DNA of 64,000 nt from DATKPE01 sp035524335 (GCA_035524335.1 DATKPE010000038.1:62001-126000); one strand, 5' to 3'; positions 9,017 through 17,803 are shown, numbered from the stretch's first letter. A program made the numbers and translations. Notes: generated from the letters alone by a model not told the origin.

Positions 9017-9031
9017 TGGCATCAATATTGT
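9017..9031 (+). promoter_or_regulatory. Possible sigma-54-like -24/-12 element
   Basis: TGGCAT-N5-TTGT resembles the sigma-54 consensus TGGCAC-N5-TTGC with two mismatches and correct spacing. It lies 41 bases before the lipoprotein start. The -12 C is replaced by T, so support is weak. Confidence 0.2.
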
Positions 9032-9071
9032 ACGTTTATGCCGCAGATATCATTTAACCGAAGGTGATCAT

Positions 9072-10010
9072 ATGAAAACGAAATTAGCTCTGTATTCCGC
9101 CCTGGCGCTCATCAGCGTGTTTCTGCTGGTTTTTTCGGGCTGTTATACGCGGGTCGCCACCCAGGATGATGATCAGGCGATGTACAGTCAGCCGGGATAC
9201 GGCACCGATTCATCCTACGCGGCCGGATATGATTCGACCGCCGGATGCTGCGGCGACTGGGATGATTATCACCGCCAGGCGGAGATGGGATTCAGTTATT
9301 ACTGTCCCGATTACTATTGGCCGTCGGTAGGATTCGCGGCGGCGTTTTATTCCCCCTGGGCATTCGATCCTTTCTGGGGATATTCTCCCTGGTACTATCC
9401 GTATCCCTATGCGTACCATGGCTACTTCGGGTCCGCGTATTATCATCCGTACGGCGGATATTATTCGCACGGGTACGGCTATGCCGCCTACAACGGCTAC
9501 TGGGGCGGACGCCGGACGATCGGAACGACCCGGGGCGGTGCGAGTCCGGTCGGCGTGACCGGAAGGACGGAGACGCAGAGAGTCGACGCGCAGTCGGTCC
9601 AGGCTGATCGCGGCGGGTATAATCTTCCGACGGGCGGCGGGTATGACAGGCCTGCGACGGGCAGTGCGGCGCGTGTGCAGAGTTCGACGCACGTCCCGAT
9701 CCAGAGACCTTCGGGAACGTCGGGCAATCGGTCGGTTACTGCATGGGGATCGCGCGGCGGAGCCGTCCGCACCGGAACAACCGGCGGCGGGTCGCAGACT
9801 CTTCCCCAGGGACAGAAGAGAGTCCAGGGCAGCAGCGGTCAGCATCAGCCGCGGCGGGTGAACAGCGGCGGTCGTTCACAGAGCGGTCCGCATTATTCGG
9901 CACCGTCCCACGGCGGTGGTGGACGGGTGGGCGGCGGCGGCGGCGGGCGGTCCGGCGGCGGTGGCGGCGGACGGTCCGGCGGCGGTGGCGGACGCGGCGG
10001 TCGCGGTTAA
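9072..10010 (+). CDS. Tyr/Gly-rich lipoprotein with Arg-Ser-polyglycine tail
   Basis: 312 aa. The lipoprotein signal peptide ends in the lipobox 'VFSG' before Cys24, so the mature protein is lipid-anchored in the envelope. Residues 25-150 are extremely rich in Tyr, Trp, Pro, Gly and His (for example 'YPYPYAYHGYFG'). Residues 150-270 are Ser/Thr/Gly/Arg-rich and look disordered. The last 30 residues repeat Arg-Ser with runs of 4-6 Gly. No catalytic domain is recognised. Such composition suggests a disordered, sticky surface or matrix protein, but that is inference. The start follows a GAAGGTG-like ribosome site. The FadL-like gene begins 30 bases downstream and may be co-transcribed. Confidence 0.75.
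   Translation: MKTKLALYSALALISVFLLVFSGCYTRVATQDDDQAMYSQPGYGTDSSYAAGYDSTAGCCGDWDDYHRQAEMGFSYYCPDYYWPSVGFAAAFYSPWAFDPFWGYSPWYYPYPYAYHGYFGSAYYHPYGGYYSHGYGYAAYNGYWGGRRTIGTTRGGASPVGVTGRTETQRVDAQSVQADRGGYNLPTGGGYDRPATGSAARVQSSTHVPIQRPSGTSGNRSVTAWGSRGGAVRTGTTGGGSQTLPQGQKRVQGSSGQHQPRRVNSGGRSQSGPHYSAPSHGGGGRVGGGGGGRSGGGGGGRSGGGGGRGGRG
9911..10004 (+). repeat. GGC-rich simple repeat encoding the polyglycine tail
   Basis: Imperfect tandem GGC/GGT codons interrupted by CGGTCC (Arg-Ser) at regular intervals, within the end of the lipoprotein gene. The tract could vary in length between strains. Confidence 0.7.
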
Positions 10011-10040
10011 CTATTCCCGTAACCTGGAAAGACGATACCC

Positions 10041-11471
10041 ATGAAAACGCATATTTTCTTAGCGATACTGGTCATTGTTGCTCTTTTCTCCGCGGAAACA
10101 TTCGCTCAATATCCCGAGGATATTCTCCGGATCGCCGAGCCCGGCATCGGCGTTGGTGCCCGAGCCGTCGGCCTCGGCCTCGAATATGCCGGTGTGGCGA
10201 ACGACTATTCCGCAATCTATTGGAATCCGGCTGGACTCGGACAGCTGAAGATGAACGAATTTTCGTTCGGTCTCTCACAACTTTCCTTCAGCAACGACGG
10301 ATCCTACTACGGCAACAGCCAGTCCTTTTCCAACAGCTCCACCAATCTGAACACGCTCGGCCTGGTCTACTCGGTCCCGACCGAGCGGGGGAGTCTCGTG
10401 ATCGCATTCGGGTACGACCGGCAATCGGATTTTACCACCGGTCTCTCGTTCGACGGATTCAATCCGTCAAGCAGTATCATCCAGAGCTGGGCGCCGGACG
10501 GCCGGCAGTATCCTTCCGACCTTTCGGGCAATGCCGCCTATCAGCTCTATCTTGCCAACATCGACACGCTGACAGGATTATGGGACAGCAAGATCAAGGA
10601 CAGCCTCCGGCAGACCGGCACGGTGATCGAAGGGGGCGGCATCAATCATTATTCGTTTGCCGCCGCGGTGGAAGCATCGCCGCATCTCTATCTCGGTCTG
10701 ACGCTGAGCATCGTCTCCGGGTCCTATACCTATGACCGCCAGTACGCCGAGACAGATTCGAAGAATGTTCACAACACCTTTCCGTTCGATCTGACGTCGC
10801 TGACCCTTCTGGAACACGTCAACAGCGATATCACCGGATTCGGCGCGAAGCTGGGACTGCTGTACGATTTCTCGGACAACAGCCGCATAGGTCTGACTAT
10901 CGCAACCCCCACGTGGGTGACGGTCAAGGAGACCTTCACGCAGAATGCGACCAGCCTGTTCGACAATAATCAGTCCTACAACTTCGGCGGTGAAGGAAGC
11001 GACGAGTACGATGCGTCGACTCCGTTTGTCTTCACCCTCGCAGGCTCCTACGGCATCCGGTATCTGATGCTGACCGGGGCGATCGAGTACACCGACTGGA
11101 CACAGATGGAATTCCGGAACGCCGATCCCTCTCTCCTCGATTACAACACCACGATCAAGGAGGATTTCCACGCCACCACAAATCTTCATGTCGGCGCGGA
11201 ATACGAAATCGTTCCGGGCGAAGTGCAGATCAGGGCGGGGTACGCGTATCTCCCTTCACCGTACGCGGCCGATGCATTCAGTTCAGGATTTGCAAAAAAA
11301 TATATCACGGGCGGCCTCAGTTTTTCCGTTGCAAATGCGGTCATCGTGGAACTCGGTTATGCCCACGGCATGTGGAAAGACTATGTGCAGAACTATTCCG
11401 ACCCGACCTCGACCGTCTCGGAGGATGTGAAGACGAACACCTTCCTCGGCACCATATCCTACCGCTTCTAG
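10041..11471 (+). CDS. OmpP1/FadL-family outer-membrane protein
   Basis: 476 aa with a signal peptide (1-22). The mature N-terminus has the OmpP1/FadL/TodX and PorV-like signature 'GIGVGARAVGLGLEYAGVANDYSAIYWNPAGL', quoted here in part as 'RAVGLGLEYAGVANDYSA' and 'YWNPAGL'. A 14-strand-like barrel follows, ending in 'TISYRF' with the C-terminal Phe typical of outer-membrane barrels. Family members carry hydrophobic compounds across the outer membrane; the substrate here is unknown. It lies 30 bases after the lipoprotein gene and is followed by a strong terminator (11507-11540). Confidence 0.83.
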   Translation: MKTHIFLAILVIVALFSAETFAQYPEDILRIAEPGIGVGARAVGLGLEYAGVANDYSAIYWNPAGLGQLKMNEFSFGLSQLSFSNDGSYYGNSQSFSNSSTNLNTLGLVYSVPTERGSLVIAFGYDRQSDFTTGLSFDGFNPSSSIIQSWAPDGRQYPSDLSGNAAYQLYLANIDTLTGLWDSKIKDSLRQTGTVIEGGGINHYSFAAAVEASPHLYLGLTLSIVSGSYTYDRQYAETDSKNVHNTFPFDLTSLTLLEHVNSDITGFGAKLGLLYDFSDNSRIGLTIATPTWVTVKETFTQNATSLFDNNQSYNFGGEGSDEYDASTPFVFTLAGSYGIRYLMLTGAIEYTDWTQMEFRNADPSLLDYNTTIKEDFHATTNLHVGAEYEIVPGEVQIRAGYAYLPSPYAADAFSSGFAKKYITGGLSFSVANAVIVELGYAHGMWKDYVQNYSDPTSTVSEDVKTNTFLGTISYRF

Positions 11472-11475
11472 CGTA

Positions 11476-11504
11476 TTGCGCCGCAGGCGCCAAAGACGTA
11501 TATT
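11476..11504 (+). promoter_or_regulatory. Predicted promoter of the acylase-sirtuin-pyk operon
   Basis: TTGCGC, 17-bp spacer, TATATT, directly after the FadL-like stop codon. The predicted start (about 11511) falls inside the upstream gene's terminator hairpin. Confidence 0.45.
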
Positions 11505-11506
11505 AT

Positions 11507-11540
11507 CCCGTTCCGGAAAATCCGGAACGGGATTTTTTTT
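11507..11540 (+). terminator. Rho-independent terminator after the FadL-like gene
   Basis: A perfect 10-bp stem (CCCGTTCCGG / CCGGAACGGG) with a 5-base loop is followed by A and eight T. It is the strongest terminator seen on the plus strand. Confidence 0.9.
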
Positions 11541-11559
11541 ATCCGGACCACTCTTCAAC

Positions 11560-14001
11560 GTGACCACATTCACCAGGCTGTCGGTCCCCGGCAGGATACT
11601 TCTCGGCTCCGGCCTCACCCTCCTGATTGTCGGCGCCGCGGCTGTCGGCTTCCTCTCCCATCTCGTCAGAAAATCGGCTCCGACGACCGAAGGCGTCCTT
11701 CGCATGGAAGGCCTCCACAGCGCGGTCCGCGTTCACCGCGATCAGTTCGGCATTCCGCATATCGTCGCCGCAGACGAGCACGACCTGATGATGGCAACGG
11801 GATTTGTGCAGGCGCAGGACCGCCTCTGGCAGATGGATCTCATGCGGAGGGCCGGCCAGGGCCGTCTTGCGGAAATTATGGGCGACAGCGCACTGCAGAT
11901 CGACTGCCTTTTCAGGACGATCGGAATTGCGCAGACAGCAGCCCGGATGAAGGACAGTCTTCATCCTTCATCTCGGCTCCTCCTCGACGCATACGCCCGG
12001 GGCGTCAATTCCTTCCTCGCATCGGCGGGGGGAAGTTTTCCCGTTGAATTCGACATGCTCAATTACCGGCCGGAACCGTGGCGCATTGAGGACTGCCTGA
12101 TCGTCGCACGCCTCATGGCGTGGGAGCTCAACCTCTCGTGGTGGACCGACCTTACCTACGGCGAGATCGCCTCCCGGGTTCCCGCCGCCAAGTTCGCCGA
12201 AATCCTCCCGGGTTACAGCGATACGCTCCCGACGATCGTTCCTCCGAGGACTCTGAAAAAAGCGGCGGCATCCCTTGCGCCTGTCGTGAATGCCGGGAAG
12301 GCATACTGCGCCCTCCTCGGCCTGGATGCACTGTCGGGAGGCAGTAATGCCTGGGCGGTTGATTCCACCCGTTCCATCAGCGGCAGGCCGATTCTCGCAA
12401 ACGACCCGCATCTTGCGCTTCCGGCCCCGTCCAGATGGTATGAGATGCACCTCTCCGCCCCCGGATGGAATGTTTCCGGCGTTGCCCTGCCCGGTGTTCC
12501 GGTGATCGTCATCGGGCATAATGAACATCTTGCGTGGGGGCTCACCAACGCGATGGTCGATGACGCCGATTTCTACGTCGAGAAGAACGACTCGCTCCGA
12601 TCCGGTTATTACAGGTACCGTCAGGGATCTCTGAAATTTTCGGAGCGCGAGGAGAAAATTTTCATCGGCTCTCATGACAGTCTGATCATCACCGTCCGGT
12701 CGACGGTCCACGGCCCGGTGCTGAACGATATCCATCCGATGCTGAGGAACAGGGGACGCACTTCCGTCCCCTCTCCGCCGGTGACCATGCGCTGGACGGG
12801 ATCGGAGGTCAGCGATGAAATCGACGCCTTGTACAGAATGAACATTGCCCGGAACCGCGAAGAGTTTCTTGCGGGAGTGAGGGAATTCACGGTGCCGGCT
12901 CAGGAGGTGCTCTATGCCGACGACCTGGGCACGATTGCCTGCTGGACGGCGGGGCGCGTTCCCCTTCGGGGCCGCGGAAATCCGCTCCTCCCCCTCCCGG
13001 GATGGACGGGCGACGCGGACTGGCAGGGGTTCATTCCGTTCGATCAGCTCCCGGCCGTTCTCAACCCGCCGGAGGGTTTCATCATCTGTGCGAATCAGAA
13101 ACCGGCCGACAAATCGTACCCGACCTACCTCTCGTATCTCTGGGAACCGCCATCCCGCAGTCTCCGGCTCCGCGAGCTGATGGGCGGAACCGCAAAATTT
13201 TCCGCAGACGATTTCAAGCAGTTCCAACAGGACGTCATGTCGGTTTTCGACCGGGATCTGACCCGCCACATCCTCAGGGCGTACGACAGCGTCCACGTCG
13301 ATGATCCGATCATGAAGAACGCCCTCACGTACCTGCGGAACTGGGATTACCGCTGTACGGTGTCGGATATCGCAGGCACCATCATTCATTCTTTTCTGAC
13401 CAGGTTTCTGCACAACACCTTTGATGATGAACTCGATCCGGAAACATTCGGAAATTTCGTTTTCCTGAACGCCATTCCGTACAGGATCACCTCCCAGCTT
13501 CTGGCCGCCGACAGCTCGCTCTGGTGGGACGACAGCCGAACTGCCGTGCGGGAAACGAAAAACGACATCATCCGGAAGAGTCTTGCGGAAGCCCTGCAGG
13601 ATCTTACCCGGCAGGCCGGACCGGATATGAAAACGTGGCGGTGGGGTTCGTTTCATACGGTCACCTTCACCCATCCGTTCGGCAGCCGGAAGCCGCTTCA
13701 GAACATTTTCAATATCGGTCCCTATCCGGTCGGCGGAAGCAGTACGACGGTATCGAAAATGGAGTTCGATATCGCCCACCCCTACGCAGTGACCGTCGGC
13801 CCGTCCATGCGCTTCATTGTCGATATGTCACATCCCCTGGAGGCCGATATCGTGACGACCGGCGGCGAATCCGGCCAGCCGTTCAGCCGACACTACAACG
13901 ACCAGACCCCTCTCTGGCTGGCCGGCGGGTATGTTTCCACTTCCCTCGAACTGCCGGAGCCCCGCAGGGAGGGCTGGGAAGATCTGAGCCTTGAGCCATG
14001 A
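11560..14001 (+). CDS. Penicillin acylase family N-terminal nucleophile hydrolase
   Basis: 813 aa from a GTG at 11560. A longer frame opens at 11476 but would have to be translated through the terminator, so GTG is preferred. An uncleaved signal or anchor helix spans about 10-32. The family pattern is clear: 'FGIPHIVAADEHDLMMATGF' near the start of the alpha chain, then Gly261-Ser262 in 'GGSNAWAV', where autocleavage would expose Ser262 as the nucleophile, and 'GHNEHLAWGLTN' downstream. It likely cleaves amide bonds of acyl compounds (beta-lactams, acyl-homoserine lactones or similar) in the periplasm; the natural substrate is unknown. The stop overlaps the sirtuin start (ATGA). Confidence 0.88.
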   Translation: MTTFTRLSVPGRILLGSGLTLLIVGAAAVGFLSHLVRKSAPTTEGVLRMEGLHSAVRVHRDQFGIPHIVAADEHDLMMATGFVQAQDRLWQMDLMRRAGQGRLAEIMGDSALQIDCLFRTIGIAQTAARMKDSLHPSSRLLLDAYARGVNSFLASAGGSFPVEFDMLNYRPEPWRIEDCLIVARLMAWELNLSWWTDLTYGEIASRVPAAKFAEILPGYSDTLPTIVPPRTLKKAAASLAPVVNAGKAYCALLGLDALSGGSNAWAVDSTRSISGRPILANDPHLALPAPSRWYEMHLSAPGWNVSGVALPGVPVIVIGHNEHLAWGLTNAMVDDADFYVEKNDSLRSGYYRYRQGSLKFSEREEKIFIGSHDSLIITVRSTVHGPVLNDIHPMLRNRGRTSVPSPPVTMRWTGSEVSDEIDALYRMNIARNREEFLAGVREFTVPAQEVLYADDLGTIACWTAGRVPLRGRGNPLLPLPGWTGDADWQGFIPFDQLPAVLNPPEGFIICANQKPADKSYPTYLSYLWEPPSRSLRLRELMGGTAKFSADDFKQFQQDVMSVFDRDLTRHILRAYDSVHVDDPIMKNALTYLRNWDYRCTVSDIAGTIIHSFLTRFLHNTFDDELDPETFGNFVFLNAIPYRITSQLLAADSSLWWDDSRTAVRETKNDIIRKSLAEALQDLTRQAGPDMKTWRWGSFHTVTFTHPFGSRKPLQNIFNIGPYPVGGSSTTVSKMEFDIAHPYAVTVGPSMRFIVDMSHPLEADIVTTGGESGQPFSRHYNDQTPLWLAGGYVSTSLELPEPRREGWEDLSLEP

Positions 14002-14771
14002 CCGGTGGTCCGTGGAGCATATCGGCGCCGCTCCGTGCCGCCATCGCAGGCGCCCGGCGGATCGTGGTATTCACCGGCGCGGGCATGTCGGCGGAGAGCG
14101 GCGTGCCGACCTTTCGCGGTCCGGACGGCATCTGGAAAAAATTCAAACCGGAAGAACTCGCCAGTTTTTCCGCGTTCATGAAAAATCCCGGACTTGTCTG
14201 GGAATGGTACGAGCACCGTCGGGTGCTGATGGCGTCTGTGACGCCGAATCCCGGCCACCGTGCCGTTGCGGACATGGAAAAGCATCTTCCCGGCGTCACA
14301 GTGGTAACCCAGAACATCGATGACCTTCATCGCCGCGCGGGAAGTTCCGCGGTGATTGAACTGCACGGCAATATCAACAGGAACTACTGTACCGGCTGTG
14401 GAAAATATGCGCCGGAAGTGCCGCCCGCCGGCCCGGGAAAGGCGCCCGCCTGTCCGGCGTGCGGTGGTCTGATCAGACCGGACGTGGTATGGTTCGGTGA
14501 AGACCTTCCGGAAGACGAATGGAACAGCGCTGTCGCCGCTTCCCGCGCCGCCGATCTGTTCCTGGCTGTCGGGACGTCGGGCGTGGTGTTTCCGGCCGCA
14601 TCGCTACCAGAGATCGCGCACAAGGCAGGCGCCTATGTCGCGGAGATCAACACCGGACCCGGCGGTTTTCCCGGAAGTGCAGACGAATTGATTGAAGGAA
14701 AGGCCGGCGAGGTTCTTCCCGCCGTCGCCGCGTATCTCGCATCCCTCCACCATAACGGAACCGGAATATGA
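13998..14771 (+). CDS. cobB: NAD-dependent protein deacylase, SIR2/CobB family
   Basis: 257 aa, cytoplasmic. It removes acyl groups from lysines using NAD+. Motifs: GAGMSAESGVPTFR (27-40) and 'TQNIDDLH' (104-111) for NAD binding, catalytic His123 ('ELHGNI'), and a zinc site of Cys131, 134, 152 and 155. Tyr71-X-X-Arg74 ('YEHR') is the pocket pair that marks class III (SIRT5/CobB-like) sirtuins able to remove succinyl and malonyl groups. It overlaps the acylase stop and the pyk start by four bases each, so translation is probably coupled. Co-transcription with pyruvate kinase is suggestive but proves no regulation. Confidence 0.92.
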   Translation: MTGGPWSISAPLRAAIAGARRIVVFTGAGMSAESGVPTFRGPDGIWKKFKPEELASFSAFMKNPGLVWEWYEHRRVLMASVTPNPGHRAVADMEKHLPGVTVVTQNIDDLHRRAGSSAVIELHGNINRNYCTGCGKYAPEVPPAGPGKAPACPACGGLIRPDVVWFGEDLPEDEWNSAVAASRAADLFLAVGTSGVVFPAASLPEIAHKAGAYVAEINTGPGGFPGSADELIEGKAGEVLPAVAAYLASLHHNGTGI

Positions 14772-16210
14772 AGCGTTTACCTGGCTCGACCGCACGCACC
14801 AAAATCGTGTCCACCCTCGGCCCGGCATGCTCCGATCTGCGGACCATTCGCGCAATGATCCGCGCGGGCATGGATGTCGCCCGGATCAATTTTTCGCATG
14901 GGACCACCGCGGAACACGGAAAAACCCTCCGCCTTCTGCGACAGGCCGCAGATTCACTGCGCGTTCCCCTGACCGTGATCCTCGACCTTCAGGGACCTAA
15001 AATCCGCATCGGGAAACTTACAACGCCCTCCGTCCAGCTGGTCCGCGGCAAGCAGGTTGCGATTACGACCGACGACCGGCCGGGAACAGCAGACCTTTTG
15101 TCGACCACCTACCGGCACCTCCCCCGGGATGTCAAAAAGGGAGACCGTCTTCTGCTGGACGACGGTAAAATCGAACTCCGGGTCAGGGGTGTCCGGGGAC
15201 ATGTCGTGGATACGACAGTCGTGGTGGGGGGGATTCTCACGCCGCACAAGGGGATCAACCTTCCGGGGGTGGCGGTCTCGGCGCCGTCTTTGACCGAGAA
15301 GGACAAAGCCGATCTGCAGTTCGCATTCAAACACGAAGTCGACTATGTCGCGCTCTCCTTCGTCCGCCGCGCTCACGACGTCGCCTCCCTCCGCGACTTC
15401 ATCATCGAGAACGGACCGAAGGGAAGAAAAATTCCGATCATTGCGAAGATAGAAAAAGGAGAGGCAATCGATGAGATCGACGGGATCCTGAAGGAATCGG
15501 ACGCCGTCATGGTTGCCCGGGGGGATCTCGGCGTCGAGCTTCCCACCGAAGATGTTCCTCTATTGCAGAAAATGATCGTGCGAAAATGCAATGAGGCCGG
15601 CAAACCGGTGATTATTGCGACCCAGATGCTCGAATCGATGATCCAGAACCCGACCCCGACCAGAGCGGAGGCAAGCGATGTGGCGAATGCGGTTCTCGAC
15701 GGCGCGGACGCCGTCATGCTGAGCGGCGAAACCTCCGTCGGCAAATATCCGGTCGGCGCCGTGGAGGTCATGAACCGCATCATCGTCAGCGCGGAGGAGC
15801 AGATTCTTTTCCGGCGGAAATTCGATCCGGACGCGCTTCCCTCGACGCATCCGTACGATCCGCTCAGCAAGGCGGCATGCAGTCTCGCGGAAAACCTCAG
15901 GGCCGCCGCGATCGTGACGCTGACCCATTCGGGATCGACGGCAATCCATATCGCCAAATTCCGCCCCCATGCAAGGATCATCGCCGTCACGGACCGGCAG
16001 AAAATCATGCGGAGGCTGAATCTGGTGTGGGGCCTTAAGGGACTCATTGTCGGCAATCTCCGGAAGGATACCGACGAAAGTTTCAGGAAAATTCAGGAAC
16101 AGCTTCTGAGAGAAGGACTGATCAGACACGGAGAGACGGTGGTCATGCTTGTCGGCATCCCGCTTTTCGAGGGACATCCGACAAACACCATCAAGGTCGA
16201 CGAGGTCTGA
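14768..16210 (+). CDS. pyk: Pyruvate kinase
   Basis: 480 aa, cytoplasmic glycolytic enzyme converting phosphoenolpyruvate and ADP to pyruvate and ATP. The N-terminus 'TARTKIVSTLGPACSD', 'MDVARINFSHG', 'LQGPKIRIG', 'IAKIEKGEAIDEIDGI', the Mg/PEP site 'VARGDLGVELP' and 'TQMLESMI' are all conserved. The C-terminal allosteric domain (about 350-480) is present and the length is normal. It is the last gene of the acylase-sirtuin-pyk operon, with a 4-base overlap at its start. It converges with sixA, and no terminator is seen in the 9-base gap. Confidence 0.96.
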   Translation: MKRLPGSTARTKIVSTLGPACSDLRTIRAMIRAGMDVARINFSHGTTAEHGKTLRLLRQAADSLRVPLTVILDLQGPKIRIGKLTTPSVQLVRGKQVAITTDDRPGTADLLSTTYRHLPRDVKKGDRLLLDDGKIELRVRGVRGHVVDTTVVVGGILTPHKGINLPGVAVSAPSLTEKDKADLQFAFKHEVDYVALSFVRRAHDVASLRDFIIENGPKGRKIPIIAKIEKGEAIDEIDGILKESDAVMVARGDLGVELPTEDVPLLQKMIVRKCNEAGKPVIIATQMLESMIQNPTPTRAEASDVANAVLDGADAVMLSGETSVGKYPVGAVEVMNRIIVSAEEQILFRRKFDPDALPSTHPYDPLSKAACSLAENLRAAAIVTLTHSGSTAIHIAKFRPHARIIAVTDRQKIMRRLNLVWGLKGLIVGNLRKDTDESFRKIQEQLLREGLIRHGETVVMLVGIPLFEGHPTNTIKVDEV

Positions 16211-16219
16211 GCGTTACGG

Positions 16220-16711
16220 TTACGCCGTCTGTGCGAGAAGTCCGGAGGTGGTCTCGGGGGGAAGAAGGAAGCGGAGCGCTCCGCCGCCGGGGGTCGCCGG
16301 ATCTCCGGTATCGCACAGGGCCAGCCCGCCGGTCTGCATGCCGATGCGCATAGCGCGCGTTCCCGTTGTGAGAAGCGAGATCATCGCGCTGAGGTGCGGT
16401 TCGTGCCCCACCAGCAGGATTCGCTCGCCGCGGAGAGGGGAAATGAGGTCGAAAAACTGCCGATGGTCCGACATGGGGGTGAGATATTCGGTCGGAATGA
16501 GTGCGGTAACCCCCAGCAGGTCTGCGACGATGCCGGCTGTTTCCTGCGCACGCAGGAGCGGGCTCATGAATATCTTATCGGGGACAAGACGAAAAAGGTG
16601 GAGTGTTTTTCCCGCCAGGGCGGCCTGATCACGGCCGCGCGCCGTCAGGGGACGGATGTAGTCGTCGGGGTGGTCAACTGCCTCGCCGTGCCGGAGGAGG
16701 AGGATCTGCAT
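16220..16711 (-). CDS. sixA: Phosphohistidine phosphatase SixA-like
   Basis: 163 aa, histidine phosphatase superfamily. The RHG motif (residues 7-9, 'LLLRHGEA') holds the phospho-accepting His, and 'GHEPHLSAMI' supplies the second His. SixA removes phosphate from phosphohistidine proteins, including HPr-type and His-kinase phosphotransfer domains. This genome encodes HPr and enzyme I at 49.5 kb, which are possible partners. It lies 9 bases after the ArsC/Spx-like gene on the same strand. Confidence 0.87.
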   Translation of the reverse strand: MQILLLRHGEAVDHPDDYIRPLTARGRDQAALAGKTLHLFRLVPDKIFMSPLLRAQETAGIVADLLGVTALIPTEYLTPMSDHRQFFDLISPLRGERILLVGHEPHLSAMISLLTTGTRAMRIGMQTGGLALCDTGDPATPGGGALRFLLPPETTSGLLAQTA

Positions 16712-16720
16712 GAGCGCCCG

Positions 16721-17071
16721 TCAAAGAATTTCCTTCAGCCGCTCCGGCGGACGGGCGAGGATCGCACGGCTGCCTTTTTCCACGATCGGCCTCTGCAGGA
16801 GACCGGGGTGTTCGATCATGAGACGGATCAGCTCCTCGTCTGAACGGGTGCCGGATCCCAGGTTCAGCTCTGCGTAAGCCGGATCTTTGGTCCGCAGGAG
16901 CGTCTGCACGGGCACGCCCATCTTCCTTATCAGGTCACGCAGTTTCGCGGGTGAAAGGGGGTCGATGAAGTAATCGACGGAGTCCATGTCGATCCCCGCG
17001 GCCACCAGCGCCGCATAGACCTGACGGCAGGTTGTGCAGGAGGGTTTCTGATAGATTGTGACCGCGGCCAT
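16721..17071 (-). CDS. ArsC/Spx-family thioredoxin-fold protein
   Basis: 116 aa, the usual length for the family. 'IYQKPSCTTCRQV' carries a CxxC pair (Cys12, Cys15), followed by the ArsC/Spx pattern 'LLRTKDPAYAELNL' and 'RPIVEKGSRAILARPPERL'. The family includes glutaredoxin-dependent arsenate reductases, Spx regulators and YffB proteins of unknown role. No arsenic genes are adjacent, and the CxxC resembles Spx and YffB, so arsenate reduction should not be assumed. Confidence 0.8.
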   Translation of the reverse strand: MAAVTIYQKPSCTTCRQVYAALVAAGIDMDSVDYFIDPLSPAKLRDLIRKMGVPVQTLLRTKDPAYAELNLGSGTRSDEELIRLMIEHPGLLQRPIVEKGSRAILARPPERLKEIL

Positions 17072-17092
17072 GGGATCACCCGGGCCGAAACA

Positions 17093-17740
17093 TCAGAAGG
17101 GACGTCCCGGAATGCGGAGCCGGATTCCGCCGCTGACCGGGAAATACTGCCGTGTCGGATCGACCACGGTGAGCACCGAACGGGCTTCCACAAAAATGCC
17201 GAACGAATCGTTCACGGGGAAGTCGATCCCGATGCCGCCGGTCCATGCAAACCCGCTCCGGCTTTCGCCGGGATGAGTAAACGAGGTGTCGCCGCTGACG
17301 GTGACATCGGCGCCCGAGATTTTTACATATCCGACGCCGAGGACGAAGAAGGGCTGGATCCGGCTGCTCCACCCGGTGATGGTTCCCCGGACGTTGACCG
17401 TGACGTCATACATCCAGGTGGGGTTCTTTGTGACCATTATATTGGTCTGGTAGAACGTGCTCCGGTATTTCGCGTTGTCGAAGGTGAAACGGTTCATATC
17501 CGCGTCGAGAAGAACTGTGCCGTACCCCAGCGGGCCGGGTTTGAAATTGAAACCGATTTCCGCTCCGGCGTTCCAGCCCTTCGTCCAGTAATCGCGAAGG
17601 TCGAGGGGAAGATGCGGATAGGTCGGACCGCCGGTGAGAGCGATATCAGTCGTGAGAAATCTGGATGAATCTATCTGCGCCCGCACGGGGACGATGATGG
17701 CCAGGGTTATAAGAAGGATAAGGGGAACGAGGTACTTCAT
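17093..17740 (-). CDS. Outer-membrane beta-barrel protein, porin-like
   Basis: 215 aa with a signal peptide (1-21, '...VPVRAQ'). The mature part alternates polar and hydrophobic residues in about eight strands ('GYGTVLLDADMNRFTFD', 'FFVLGVGYVKISG', 'GFAWTGGIGIDF'), typical of small eight-stranded barrels. The C-terminus ends in Phe. No ligand is deducible. AAAGGA at a good distance precedes the ATG. A near-consensus promoter (17804-17832) drives it. Confidence 0.75.
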   Translation of the reverse strand: MKYLVPLILLITLAIIVPVRAQIDSSRFLTTDIALTGGPTYPHLPLDLRDYWTKGWNAGAEIGFNFKPGPLGYGTVLLDADMNRFTFDNAKYRSTFYQTNIMVTKNPTWMYDVTVNVRGTITGWSSRIQPFFVLGVGYVKISGADVTVSGDTSFTHPGESRSGFAWTGGIGIDFPVNDSFGIFVEARSVLTVVDPTRQYFPVSGGIRLRIPGRPF

Positions 17741-17803
17741 AGGTAAATCCTTTGTAATATAGAGAGTCGTTCTGCCGGTGGATACTGCGGCAGCAGGAGG
17801 TAG

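Noticed and set aside
11968..13779. A 603-codon minus-strand frame opposite the penicillin acylase
   Set aside because: The composition is Arg/Gly/Glu-biased with no motifs; it is antisense to a conserved enzyme.
16721..17071. Arsenate reductase ArsC
   Set aside because: The CxxC arrangement and lack of ars neighbours fit the broader Spx/YffB group equally well, so arsenic detoxification was not called.
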